NCBI GenBank assembly: GCA_023055355.1
Contig: JALJCS010000004.1
Span: 18,936,244-19,000,243, forward strand
From: Agelaius tricolor
Lineage: Eukaryota; Chordata; Aves; Passeriformes; Icteridae
DNA length: 64,000 nucleotides
Reading direction: 5' to 3'
A model generated the notes under the pieces. It had not been told where the DNA came from. It saw only the letters and a program-made list of their open reading frames with translations, and did not search any database. Below are positions 47,463 to 58,700 of this stretch, piece after piece; position 1 is the first letter of the stretch; every line of letters begins with the position of its first letter. Position numbers and translations under genes: made by a program.

Positions 47463-50400
47463 AAAATCATAAAAAAGGTTTAACAAGCATTTCCCAGTCA
47501 GATTCCAGAGATTTTAGTCTTTCATTATTTCGCCACTGTATTGACTCAAGAACACCTTCATCTTTAAATGAGAGTCAACAAATTCCTTTTCTCTTTTTAA
47601 CTGAGATGGAAATGGGAAGAATCAAAGCATAGTAGTAAGCAGAATTCTTGAAGGACAGGCAGTTTCAGTTCACTGTCAGCTGAACAGAATCAGACACAGT
47701 TGTGTGGGCCTCTCCTTCGACAAAGGTAAGCAACTTCTCACTGAGCTTCAAGTTAGCTGACCGTCAGTTTCCAGGGTCTGGTGGGTTAAGTCTTATCAGT
47801 GTGGGCAGAGTGCCTTAATCTAAGGTACTCAAAGTCATTCTGGCAGTGGTTTTCAAATGAGGGAATTATGCTATTACCTTAAAACCTTTTGAAGCAATAA
47901 CTACATGATGTCATAAATTTTACCTAGACCTTTGCTGTAATCAGTTTTTAACAGGTTTCATTTATATATATTTCTGTATTTTATATATAATAATGAAGAC
48001 TTGTGTTTACAAAATGGGTTGATAGAGAAAAGTATTATCTTGTAACTTAATTTATACTCTGCATAGTACCTTTATCTTCATTCAAAATTCAGTTTTATAG
48101 GTTCAAGTTTACATTTCTAAAGTCAGTTTAACTTTTTCAATTGCAGTGTATTGGTTTTTTTGAATGTTCAAAAGAAGGTGCCATTCCTCAGTGACAAGCA
48201 CAGGGTCTCACTCTAAAATGAAAAATTTAACATTGTTTCTTTATTTCCATTTGCCACTGTATGTTCAAAAGTCTTATCAATCTGATGATCACTTTGTATT
48301 TAATAATGATGTGGTTGGAATTCTTCTGACTTACCTTTATTAACTTCATAAATTATCCCAGGTTTTTCCAAATCCTTTACTATGTATTTTGAAAGGACTT
48401 CTGTTTGGAGTATTTGCTTTTTCTCTTGAAAAAATTGGATAATACTGAACCTCTGTGAACAAAAGCAGTTATGCATCCTTTAGCTAGTATAGTAACACCC
48501 ACCAGAATTCTTCTGGACCTAATAATCATTGATTTCTGGATTGTTCTGTTTTGTCACAGATTTGGTCTGATTTATTTCAATAATAGTCATCTTGGGAATG
48601 AAGAAAGTTGATAGAATACAAATCTTACATTAAGGAAGGCCACTTAATTCTTCTCCTGTCTTCTCATGTGTCTTCAGAAATGTGAATGCTTAAGTTGAAA
48701 GCCACTATGCTTCCAAATAGCTGCATTTTATTTACATGCTAGATACAAATTGATTCTCTACGAACACAACACACACAAATATACACAAACAGACTAGTTT
48801 CCAATCCACTGTTGTCCAGACAGTGTGAGTATTCTTAACCTTGAAAGAATTGTAGAATTAAGCTTATGTGTTTACCAAAATAATCTTTTTTATCACTATC
48901 TTTACTGTGCTGTTTACCTACTTACCTTCTAGCAACACCTTTAAATAAAATGTCAAATGTTGAAAAGCCTTCTTAACAGTATTTGCTATTGCAGGTTATA
49001 AAGATGTAGACAGAATAGAAAATTGATGGAAAAATATTAATATGTTTTTTGTCTGAACACTGTGTTAACAAATTCAGATAACCTGCTAAATACAACATTA
49101 AGTTTTATAAACAAAGCTGATTATATTTTAATAATTTTTGGCCTTGGGGTTTTTTGTTTGGCTCTTAGAGGGGTTTTTGGTTGGTTTGGGTTTCTTTACA
49201 ATAGCGTTGTCATGGTTTCCTCCCTGTTTCTGCTTCATTTTTAGGTTTTTCCGGTACATTTTCTTTGCTTTTCTTTAAATTCCTCAATATTTTAAAAACT
49301 ATTTGTTTTGAAAACTAAGTTCCGTATATGAAGAATAGAGAGTTTATACCTGTAATATTGGACTTACTTTGGCTGTCTAAAAAATATTATTAGAAACCAC
49401 AAAATTCCTATTCAACTAAGAAAAATATGTATTTTTACAGAATGTTTGTAATCACATGGTGCTTTGATATTCCAATTTGTTGATACCTTTTCTGCTACAG
49501 TATCTACATTAGGTTTCATTCAGTTTTTGGGATTTGCATGTTGTTAAGTGAGGCTGCTTAAATGTCCCATTTTGCTTTTCTCCTTGCAATCTAATTGAGA
49601 TGATTTCCAGCATCTGTCTGGAGTCACCAGTGCTCAACAATTTTTGCCTACCACATTTTAATCAATAGTACTGTTGTAGAAATTATTTTTAATTCCTTAC
49701 TTTTCCCCTCCATAATTATCAAACAATTTACAACAGATGATTCTTGCATGGGTTTACATGCCTTAATATACAGGAGAAAAGTGGCAGGAGTTCCACTTGC
49801 CTCAAGGTTGCACATCCGGGGGTGGAATGCAGCAATGTGAGTAGCATACTTTTACACAAGGAGCCAGAAAGGACTGTCACTACAATATTCATAAATCACT
49901 TTGAAAGTCCTAGCCTCAGATCCCTAAGCATCAAACTCCTTCTGTAGACTGATTATGTGTTACATAAGAAACCACAGTTTTAGCAAAAGCAGATGTGTAC
50001 CACTTGGGATGAAGTACCATTTGTGCTCCTTCTCAAATGACATACCATGAGCAGTGACTTGAATCCCATGAAGTCTCCACTTTCTACTCCAGCAAGGCAA
50101 GAAGTGACCTCAAGAGGACTAATGGGCTTCCCTTCCAAGTGCCTCCATTAACCAAGAAAGGGGAAATGAGGTAGGTAAGAATTTTCTTTTGAAGGTGTAA
50201 ATGGCAATATGTAGGGAGGCTGCACAGCTGTCTCAAGGTATTAGACATTCTGAAAACAGTGCAAAGTGAGGAATTTGTGAGAAATGGTGCTGGACACAAA
50301 ATTAACAACTGGACAATGTACTGGCATTTTCTATGAGCCAAAGGTTAACAGAATGAGCCAAGGTTAACAGAATGGAACACAGGTACATATGACTTATATG

Positions 50401-50751
50401 CTTATAAGTCATAGCAAATCATCATCCATATCTTCCCTATGAAAACATTTTCAACTGTCCACATGACTTTATGTGCTATTATTACATAGACCCTGTAAGG
50501 CTGAAGTGGACAACATGTTGTATCGAAGATTGGCATCAGAAAACAGGGTGTATAAAGAATAGGAGAACTTGCATGAACATTTTGTCAAAATTATTTAACT
50601 ACCAGAAGCCCAGAAAAAATTTGGACATCATGTAAACTAAAGAAAACAGATGGGTTCTGGGTCTACGTTTCAAAAGGTTATCAGGCTAAGTTAAAAAAAT
50701 TATCAATAGATAAAGTCAACTTCTCTTTTATTCCATTAAGCTCATTAGGCT
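47463..50751. other. AT-rich non-coding stretch
   Basis: No gene recognised. A G/T-rich patch lies at 49140-49195 and a ~19-bp tandem duplication at 50335-50373. Confidence 0.6.
50335..50373. repeat. 20-bp tandem duplication
   Basis: GAGCCAAAGGTTAACAGAAT is followed by GAGCCAAGGTTAACAGAAT, differing by one base deletion. Confidence 0.85.
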
Positions 50752-50905
50752 TTTGTGTGTGTACATGTATTTTTGGTTTTGGGGTTGTTTCTGATCTTGT
50801 CTTGGGAGTTTTTTTGTGGGTTTTGGAATTTTTGGTGTTTTTTGTTGTTGGTTCATTGGTTTGGTTTATTGTTTTGCCATGCGTTTGAGGGGTTTGGGAT
50901 TTTTT
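50752..50905. repeat. G/T-rich low-complexity patch
   Basis: About 150 bases nearly without A or C on the plus strand, built from TTTTGG and TTTGTTG words. It is the largest of several such patches in the window. Confidence 0.75.
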
Positions 50906-51139
50906 TTTAAAAATTTCAGTAAAAGTTTTTAAAATGTGTCCCTAAACTATCAATTTTTCTCTTTAGTGGATTTAGTGACAAAAGACAATTCCTGAGTAAA
51001 ATATAAACTCAGGAAGTCAATCAAGATTAACTGTCCATACTAATGAAAATAATACAATTAAGGTAAATGTAGCTGTTTATTAGAAGACACCAGACCTGTG
51101 GGCATAACCTTTAGCTCAACTCTAGTACCACATATGAAA

Positions 51140-51340
51140 TCACATGGATGTGTTGGCCAAATGAGGTCCATTTTGGAGATAATGTTTGGGTTTTTGGTGG
51201 GGGAGCATGACGTGTAATGTGGATTATCCTACACTTCATGGGCTGTCTGATGGGGCAGAGAGTGTGATGCATTACTATACATACCCTGAAAGCAAGAAGA
51301 AAACATGCTGGGGGGGTGGAAATGAAGGACGTACTTAGGT
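51140..51340 (+). other. Mitochondrial control-region fragment within the NUMT
   Basis: Sequence adjoining the 5' end of tRNA-Glu. Read on the minus strand it gives the poly-C stretch, AGCATGTTTTCTTCTTGC, GGGTATGTATAG, ATGAAGTGTAGGATAATCC and ACACGTCATGCTCCCCC. I recognise these from the start of passerine control regions. The left limit is not resolved. Confidence 0.75.
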
Positions 51341-51411
51341 GTTCCTGTGGTTAAATTTTGTAACGATGGCTTTTCAGGCTGTAGATCTCGGAGAGAGGCC
51401 GAGTGGGAATT
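51341..51411 (+). pseudogene. trnE: Mitochondrial tRNA-Glu (TTC) pseudogene copy
   Basis: Folds as a complete cloverleaf. The acceptor is GTTCCTG with TGGGAAT (three wobble pairs). The D stem is GTTA/TAAC. The anticodon stem is ATGGC/GCTGT with loop TTTTCAG giving anticodon TTC (Glu). The T stem is CTCGG/CCGAG, perfect, with loop AGAGAGG. It lies two bases before ND6 on the same strand, as in bird mitochondria. It is a nuclear copy and not expected to be expressed. Confidence 0.9.
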
Positions 51412-51412
51412 T

Positions 51413-51892
51413 ATGATAGAGTTTGTTTTGTTTTTAGGGATGTGTTTTGTTCTAGGGGGGTTGGCGGTTGCACCTAACCCTTCCCCTTGTTACGGGGTGT
51501 TAGGGCTAGTTGTAGCAGTTGCAGGGTGTGGTTGGTTAGTAAGTTTAGGGGTTTCTTTCGTCTATTTGGTGCTTGTTATGGTTTATTTAGAGGGAATGTT
51601 GGAAGTGTTTGTTTATTTGGTGTTGTTGGCAGCAGACCCTTATCTGGAGGCTTGGGGTAGTTGAGGTGTTGTTGGTTATCGTTTTGGGATGGGGTTGGTT
51701 GTGGTGGTGGGATTTGTTATGGGGGGATTGTTGGGGTTGTTGGTGGAGGAGGGGACAGTGAATAGGGGGGGTTTGTTGTCAGTTCGGCCGGATTTTAGTG
51801 GGGTGGCTGTGTTGTACTCAGAGGGAGTGGGATTTCTTTTAATTGGGGGGTGAGGGTTATTGTTGACTTTATTTGTGGTGTTGGAGCTTGTT
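51413..51892 (+). pseudogene. ND6: ND6 (NADH dehydrogenase subunit 6) nuclear copy, 3'-truncated
   Basis: Encodes a membrane subunit of respiratory complex I. From ATG at 51413 the frame gives [20 protein letters not shown], then [15 protein letters not shown] and [12 protein letters not shown], the standard bird ND6 pattern with multiple hydrophobic segments. TGA codons at 51662-51664 and 51851-51853 are stops in nuclear code but Trp in mitochondrial code, and the frame stays aligned through VRPDFSGVAV and LLLTLFVVLEL. One AGG (51764-51766) is a non-sense codon under the vertebrate mitochondrial code. Homology stops after about 160 codons; bird ND6 is around 173. No frameshift is seen, suggesting a fairly recent transfer. 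Confidence 0.92.
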
Positions 51893-53664
51893 ATTTCTAT
51901 ACAAAATAATTATGTACATGAAAAAGATATATACTTTCTGAAAGATCCCCTCAATATCTTCTTTGAAGTTGGCTCTAATTTTTTTCCAAGCCATGCAAGT
52001 AGTATTTTGTCAGATAAAATAAAATACACAGATTGCAAGTTTGATCTCTGTTTCTAGAGATAAGATTGTCTCAGTGTTTCAAAGATTGTACCTTTGTCTT
52101 TTCTTGACAGCAAGGAATGTAAAGTTTTTTGTTAGATAATAATATGGAAAAAAATCCTCAATAGTATGTGAACACTACAAGGCACAAAGTAAACAGCAAT
52201 AACAAAATTATGATCTGTCACTGCAGGTCATCTTATATTAGCCAACAGTTTCTGTATTACTTTTCATTTCAGTGTTTCATAGACATATAGAAATGAAAAA
52301 TATTTTGACATTCAACAAAGAAATAATTACAAATTTCCAGATAATAGATGCTGTCAAAATTAGCTTTTCCTATTGCATGGTAGAGTTCAATTCACAGAGT
52401 TGGGTTTCCCAAGCTGGTGAGGAAAGACCACAACAGCAGTAGAAGGCACCACTGGGAGTAATACCTGTCTATACAAATTGCATTGTACTTATGCTAAGCT
52501 AGTGAGACATGAGTAAAACTTATAGGGATATGGGGTGAATGTGATTGATGTTTCTCTTATAAGCATAAACAGGACAAAGCTGTTGCTTAAAGCCATAAAC
52601 TTAATGTACCTAATCCATCACCCAGTGGAAAAATAACTAGCACCTGACAAAAGGGATAGTATGGACTCAGTGAGCCCGAGAAGGCACTTATGCTCAGACC
52701 AGCAGAAAAATATGCTTTCAGCATTTCAAATCTCAAAAGCAGATATGATTCCACAGCTCCAGATTCCAAAACTTAATTTTCCCTAAGTCCAATTCTCACT
52801 GACCATTTTCCCCAGTTTTTCTCTGTATGTTTCAAATTACTTAGTTTCGTTATTCTGACCTTGATTATTGTACTTTGTTTTAAGGTTGCTTTAAAAGTTC
52901 AGTACTACTTTGGAAACCAATATTTGGTTTGATCCAGTTTGTTAATTTAATTTTTTTTAAAAAAAGGAGCAATAATAATGCATTATTTTTTCCTCTTTTT
53001 GAATGTGCTTTTGTTTTTCTCTCATTACATGATTATAGACATTTCTCTATATTTTTCTATACACTATTTCTGTATTTCAGTTTATTGTATTTTTAAGTTC
53101 CATTTGATAGACTCACATTGTGGCGGATCAATAAATGCCTAAAAGAGAGTAAGGCTCAGAAGTGGTCGGCAAGAGTGATGCTCTGGGAATAATGTAGAGT
53201 GTGATCGACCATTACAGTTGCAAGGAACCTCACCTTGATCTCAGCACAAAGGGAACACAGGCCACACAAAGGCCTTTGTTTTAAATAAACAACTATGAAC
53301 TGGTGGTGTAAAAGTTTGTCCCTGATTTCATTAAAAGAATGTGGCCCAGTTTAGCCAAACCAGCACCTGGAGAGTAAGCAATTGTTCAGCCCAATGAAGA
53401 CTACAAAAAAAAAAGATAATCAGCAAATGAATTTTAAGACAGCAACAGGCCTGGGCTAGCATCAACCCTTCTATTCCTTCCTATGGAGGACACTGAGTAT
53501 CGTGACTCAGAGCATATGGTGAGACTGGTAATGGGAATCACATTGGTATTGTGGTTGAAACTGCTGCATTTTGCCATAATCTACCTTTGTTTTGAGATTT
53601 CAGTATATTTTTAGTCACTCTACTAAATCAGAAAGCCTGTGTGACATCAACTATCTTTAAATAA
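51893..53664. other. AT-rich non-coding stretch
   Basis: No gene recognised. The 53110-53660 part is a little richer in GC and may be an old repeat, but I cannot identify it. Confidence 0.55.
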
Positions 53665-54045
53665 CTCAGGGGCTGATCTGCTGGGAAGCAGCTCAGCAGA
53701 GAAGAACATGGGAATCATGGTGGACAACAAACTGTCCACCAGACAGCAGTGTGCTATGGTGGCCGACAAGGCCAATGGTGTCCTGGGGTCCATCAGGAAT
53801 AGCATTAACAGCAGTTCAATGCTGTTAATTGCAGGTGATTCTGCCCCTTACTGTGCCCTGGTGAGGCACATCTAGAGTGCTGTGTCCAGTTCTGGGCTCC
53901 ACAGTACAAGAAAGACATGGAGGTCTAGGAGGGAATCAAGTGGAGTGTGGGGATGGAAGCATCTCTCCTATGAGAAAAGGCTGAAGGAGCTGACCCTGCT
54001 CAGCCTTGAGAAGAGACAACTGACAGGAAACCTGTCAGAGGCTGC
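53665..54045 (+). mobile_element. CR1 LINE, left half of an interrupted copy
   Basis: C-terminal ORF2 of CR1: GGAATCATGGTGGACAAC, GTGCTATGGTGGCCGACAAG, GTGTCCTGGGGTCCATCAGG, CCAGTTCTGGGCTCC, AGAAAAGGCTGAAGGAGCTG, CAGCCTTGAGAAGAGACAAC. It breaks off at about 54045 and resumes at 55390, so the two halves are one copy split by later insertions. Confidence 0.87.
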
Positions 54046-54089
54046 AATCTTATGGTTCATGGCTTAAACATTCCTTGTCCTTGTTCCTT

Positions 54090-54115
54090 AAGTCCTTCCT
54101 TGTTAGGAAGGACTT
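54090..54115. repeat. Perfect 11-bp hairpin
   Basis: AAGTCCTTCCT, spacer TGTT, AGGAAGGACTT: an exact inverted repeat with a four-base loop. Confidence 0.9.
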
Positions 54116-54873
54116 TTGCCCATTATGGCAAAACTATGTATAAAGAAGCTGCTGTCACTGAAGCCCATGCCTCCTTGAAACTGTCTCCTGAATGGAACCT
54201 TAGACTGAGTCAAATTGTATAAGGGAATTTGAGATAAGATAAAGGTGACACTGCTGTTCAATCATCTAGGGTCTAGGAAAAAACAAACACGGCTGAGGGA
54301 GAAGAATGCATCCAAAAGAAAGCCAAACCCAACAGCTGTCCAGAAAATCACCCCTGGCTGGGTTAGGGGTGGGGGAGGTCATAACTCACACAATCATCTG
54401 CTGAGGCCAGATTTGCACAAACTCCTCCAAAACTAAGAGGAAAGCAGGTGAGTTTTGTGTGTGGCATAACCTCTGGTCAGAGAGTGAACACCCATCCTTC
54501 CTTACACAAACTGGCTCAGCTGTAACACCCCCACCCTGGGAAGACCTCATCCATGGGACATTCACATGAGAGGTAGCTAAGTGTTGTCATAATCCATCAA
54601 ATAACCCTAAAGCATCCCCCAGACTCAGTCCTGAGGCCTTGCACCAGAGAACTGCACGTGATGCAAAGTGATGCAACTGATCCAGAGTCTGGTGCAAGAG
54701 ACAGTGCCAAACTTGCTCCCTACCAAGTAGGCATTCCCACCTGGCTCAAACATACATTAATCCATTGAACTTTATGCTTTTGGGGAACCCTCAGCACCAA
54801 GAAGATCAGATGGAGAGGATCTACAGGATGCCATTGGGATCCACAGAGTGGTGATATTTTCTAATAATAAATT

Positions 54874-54920
54874 TCTAATAAATAAATAAAAAATAAAAAA
54901 ATAAAAAATAAATAAATAAA
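54874..54920. repeat. (AATAAA)n simple repeat
   Basis: Mixed AATA/AAATAA units near the right side of the unclassified insertion. Confidence 0.85.
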
Positions 54921-54991
54921 CCCCAAACTATTGGCTATATGGTCTTGTTAGCACCTTAATTCAGGCAGAGGCATCACCGTAATAACCCTAT

Positions 54992-55375
54992 TGTGGTGGT
55001 GTTCGCAGGGGTCCCAGGACGAGGGAAGAGACGAGAATGTTGACTCCATGTTTCAGAAGGCTGATATATTATTTTATAATATATATTATATTAAAAGAAA
55101 ATTATATAATGAAACTACACTAGAAGAATAGAAGAAAGGATTTCATCAGGCGGCTAGCAAGGAATAGAAAGGAACGATAATAAAATCTTGTGACTGACCA
55201 GAGAGTCTGAGACAGCTGGACTGTGATTGGCCATTCATTAAAAACAACCACATGAGACCAATCAAAGACGCACCTGTTGCATTCTACAGCAGCAGATAAT
55301 TATTGTTTGCATTTTGTTTCTGAGGCCTCTCAGCTTCTCATGAGAAAGGATTTTTCATAAAATATGTCTGTGACA
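54992..55375 (-). mobile_element. ERVK-type solo LTR with perfect 6-bp target duplication
   Basis: The plus strand starts TGTGGTGGTGTTCGCAGGGG and ends AAATATGTCTGTGACA, the reverse of a passerine ERVK-type LTR as I know it. CCCTAT flanks both sides (54986-54991 and 55376-55381), a perfect 6-bp duplication, the ERVK/class II length. Read on the minus strand it has a CCAAT box (ATTGGCC at 55231) and an AT-rich region carrying the TATA/polyadenylation signals. At 384 bp it is complete, with no internal genes. The intact duplication and sharp ends suggest it is the youngest insertion in this stack. Confidence 0.9.
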
Positions 55376-55389
55376 CCCTATCATAGCAG

Positions 55390-55719
55390 AATCTTATCAA
55401 CTTCTATAAGTTTCTAAAGGAAGGGTGTCAAGAGGATGGATCCAATCTCTTCATGGCTGTGCCAAACAATAGGATGAGAGGCAATGGGCACAGAAAGTCC
55501 ACCTGAACATGAGGAAGAACTTCTTTACTGTGTTGTGACTAAGGACTGGAACGGGTTGCCCAGGGAGGTTGTGGACTTTACTTCACTGGAGGTATTCAAG
55601 AACCGGCTGGACATAATCCTTTGCCACATGCTCTAGGATGATTCTTCCTGAGCAGGGAGGTTGGAGCAGATGAGCCACTGTGGCCCTTTCCAACCTTACC
55701 TGTTCTGTGATTCTGTTCA
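55390..55719 (+). mobile_element. CR1 LINE, right half of the interrupted copy
   Basis: Continues the 53665-54045 copy: CTTATCAACTTCTATAAG, GGTGTCAAGAGGATGGATCC, GAACTTCTTTACTGTG, GGGTTGCCCAGGGAGG, then the 3' UTR and tail GGCCCTTTCCAACCTTACC ending at TGTTCTGTGATTCTG. This supplies the true 3' end of the element. Confidence 0.88.
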
Positions 55720-58700
55720 TCACATCTGAAACTCCTACATTGTGTAGCCCAGAAAGCTGTAGTTCCTCAGCAACTACATATTTTCATGCACAAAACTAAG
55801 TCTGAATCTTGTGGAATTCACAAAGATTCTAGAAAAGGAAAAAAGCAAGTGCCGCCTAATGCCAAGTTAGATAATTCTATCATTTTCTGTTTATTGGCTT
55901 TACCAATGGCTCTGGAATTCATTAAAATCCTATTGCTTGAGAAAGATTTCAATTGTATATGATCTGATGAAATGCTATCCTTACCTGAGTCATTTGTTTT
56001 TGACATCCTGGCTTTTTGTCAATTTCTTGATGCATTATCAAGAGTGGGGACTTGTTCAGCCTGCCCATTTTGTTCACAAGATTAAAACTAATGCAATTAG
56101 GAAATGGCAGAGGAGGAACTAGTAGGCATAATCTATCTCTTGACCCCTCCCACTGACTAATATAAAACAAAAAGGACAGAAGAAAAGGAAAGGAACATTA
56201 AATAAATTAATTAAAATAGAATATACTGTGACAGACAATCCTACAGAGATTCTGGTTTTTTAATGATTTATAAGCGGATATGATGATAATTATATCTCAT
56301 AAAAACTTTTCAATTTTTTTTCAAATCTAGAGCTAGAATTTTTCAAATTATTATGAAAAAGATTCTTAGAATATTACTATATTAGCAAATATGTAATTAA
56401 GAAAACAGGAAATGCCAAAAGCCAGAACATGATGCCATTCCTCTGATTTTTTTATGCTTCACAATAAAACCAGGAGATATATTTCAATCAGACTGTGTAG
56501 AGCTAACACATGAGCTTGAGTTAGAAAGGTTACCTCTTCCCACAACATCCTTTCTCAGGACAATTGTAGATGGTGTGAGCTGAGGTAGGAGAGCATTTGG
56601 CATGGATTAAATTCCTATTTTAGGTCTGTTAAATTATTTTAGGGCATTTACAAGCACTGCAAACCTGACTGAAAGCCAGTCAAAAGACACATAGTGAGAA
56701 CCATCTGTAAACTAAATTAGACTTACTGTTGAAAGAGGCTGGTGCTTGAAATTGTGCTATTTTCTCTAACAGAAGGGCCTACTTTGCATTTGCCACAACA
56801 CCAAATGTGAATACTTTAGATTTTCAACACAAGAAAGTTATAAATCTTTAAACTAAGGAGAGCTAAAAAACAGACTTCAATCATGAACTGTGAACACTCC
56901 TTCACCAAAATATAAAAGGAATTGCCATTTCAATTCACTATTAGAGACAGCTAACTTGGATCTATTGAATCACTTTGGAAATAGCTTTAGAATTTACCAC
57001 TTCGTGTAGACTATCATGCACTCAAGAAAAATCCAGCTTCTCTAACCCACAGTTGATATCCTTTCCTTTTCCTTTACTGCATACATTCACTTACTTTTTT
57101 TGTGTAACGAGTGAATCTCAATATTAGATAACAATGTACTGGCAAATTTTGCTTACTATGATCTTCAGTGTGCCTTTACAAAGTAACAAAAACAATTACT
57201 CAAAAGTGTGAAATAATGGCTGCCCCTATTCCGAGCATGGGCATATGTTCATTTTAAAAAGAAATGCTGTATGCAAAATTTGTTTCCAATTTAATTTCAT
57301 TTTGTGTGAGATTTTAGTGGTCTAAGCATAGTGGAATACTAGCTGAGTTTTTCTATCTTAAGGGAACATCATTGTTCTTATGACAGTGCATATTTCTGCA
57401 GTTTTAATAAACGTATTTATGTAACAAACAGGAATATACTGATCAGCCCATTATGTTTGATTTGACACTGCTGATCACTTGCATGCTTGCAGGTCATCTT
57501 GCCACATGCTTCTGTAAATGTTTTGCAAGTTAATTATCCTAATGACCATGGATCTGTTGGAAAGCAAACAGTACTGGCAAATCAAATGACATTACTGAAG
57601 TGGGTTCTATAATTTACTTGTCCATTCTAAAGTGCTGAGAATTTTATGAAAAGCATTTCTGAAGCATCTCACAACTTTTCCTATCACAAATAACAAATCA
57701 TGAAGCTTGCTGTGTGTAGCAGGGCCAGTTGCCTTAGTAACAGCATCACCCCACTTCCTCAAGAGAAGTGCCAGTTCTCTGTGCTTGAGGCACTGAGGTC
57801 TCTCTGCAGTTTCTGTTAGGCCATAGCTTTCCCAGGGAAGAATGTCAACCTATTTAACTAGTCTGGGGAAGAATTATATACAGAGAAACTTGGTTGAGGT
57901 TTCATTCCACTTCACTTCCTGTTAAATATGCTCCTTCTTGAAGAAAGATTGATTAAGTCAATTGTCATCTACTATAAAGTCTTAAAATTTTGAGAGATAT
58001 ACCAGTGATCAAACATCCATATAGAAGTAAAACTTTTTACTAAATCTATGTATTGTATCATATGTTAAAAATGAAAAAAAGAAAAAAAAGCATTGAATAC
58101 ACTGTGGGCTATAAAGATGCAAATGAAAGAAGGTTCAAGTGTTCTTGAAGCTTGCATGGATGCTAAGAAACTTTACGTTATTATGCACACAAAAATGGAT
58201 TTTCAGTTTTAATTAGGGATTTTGTGGCTTGCTAGCATTACTAGGAAGCATATTTCAGTGATCTATGTCACCCTAAGAATCATTTTGAACAGCAGGGGCA
58301 ATCCCAGAAGTACAGCTAATCAATTGGAAACCAGCTACTCTTGTCTTTAAAATTGCTTTATAAGGATAATTAAGACAAATTTCTGACTCTAAACCATTTA
58401 TCAGGAGGGTTTTTTGGGTTTTGGTTCCTTGTTTTTCTTTTCTTTTTTTTTTTTTTACTGCTTATTATTATCTTGAACACAACATTTTGATAAATATGAA
58501 ACACAAAACATAAATTAGTTTCATTATAAAGAATTTGATAACACTGAATTACTAAAAAAGCCAAACCAGAAAAAAACAAAATTGAAAAAGATAACCCACC
58601 CAAACCAAACCAACTGGAAATCTGTTACAAGGTTCTGCCAGAAGCCAGTGATTAAAAGTTTATTTTATCTACCTTCTTCAGCTAGTGTGGAGGTATGAAG

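Larger units (their letters stand above)
51140..51892 (+). pseudogene. Nuclear mitochondrial insertion (NUMT): control region, tRNA-Glu, ND6
   Basis: A contiguous piece of bird mitochondrial DNA read in the ND6-sense direction: control-region sequence, then tRNA-Glu, then ND6. This is the avian gene order around the ND6 end of the control region. Composition changes abruptly to G/T-rich, as expected for the mitochondrial strand. The right edge is near 51892, inside the ND6 C-terminus. The left edge is uncertain; control-region-like sequence begins somewhere between about 50950 and 51180. Confidence 0.9.
54054..54985. mobile_element. Unclassified insertion inside CR1
   Basis: About 930 bases of non-CR1 sequence, plus 1-2 short flanks of the ERVK LTR, interrupt an otherwise continuous CR1. 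The whole inserted block (54054-55389) is bracketed by an 8-bp direct repeat, AATCTTAT (54046-54053 and 55390-55397), consistent with a target duplication, for which 8 bp is the hAT length. I see no convincing hAT terminal inverted repeats. It contains a perfect 11-bp hairpin near its left end and an A/T-rich (AATAAA)n tract. It could equally be an LTR of an unrecognised family. CR1 comparison from memory leaves the exact left border uncertain by about 20 bases. Confidence 0.5.

Noticed and set aside
51413..51892. ND6 as a functional nuclear gene
   Set aside because: In nuclear code it stops at the first TGA (51662). It lacks a targeting sequence and its C-terminus, and is flanked by other mitochondrial sequence.
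57757..57790. CCTCAAG...CTTGAGG inverted repeat as a small RNA hairpin
   Set aside because: The stem is short and interrupted with an asymmetric interior. No supporting signal.
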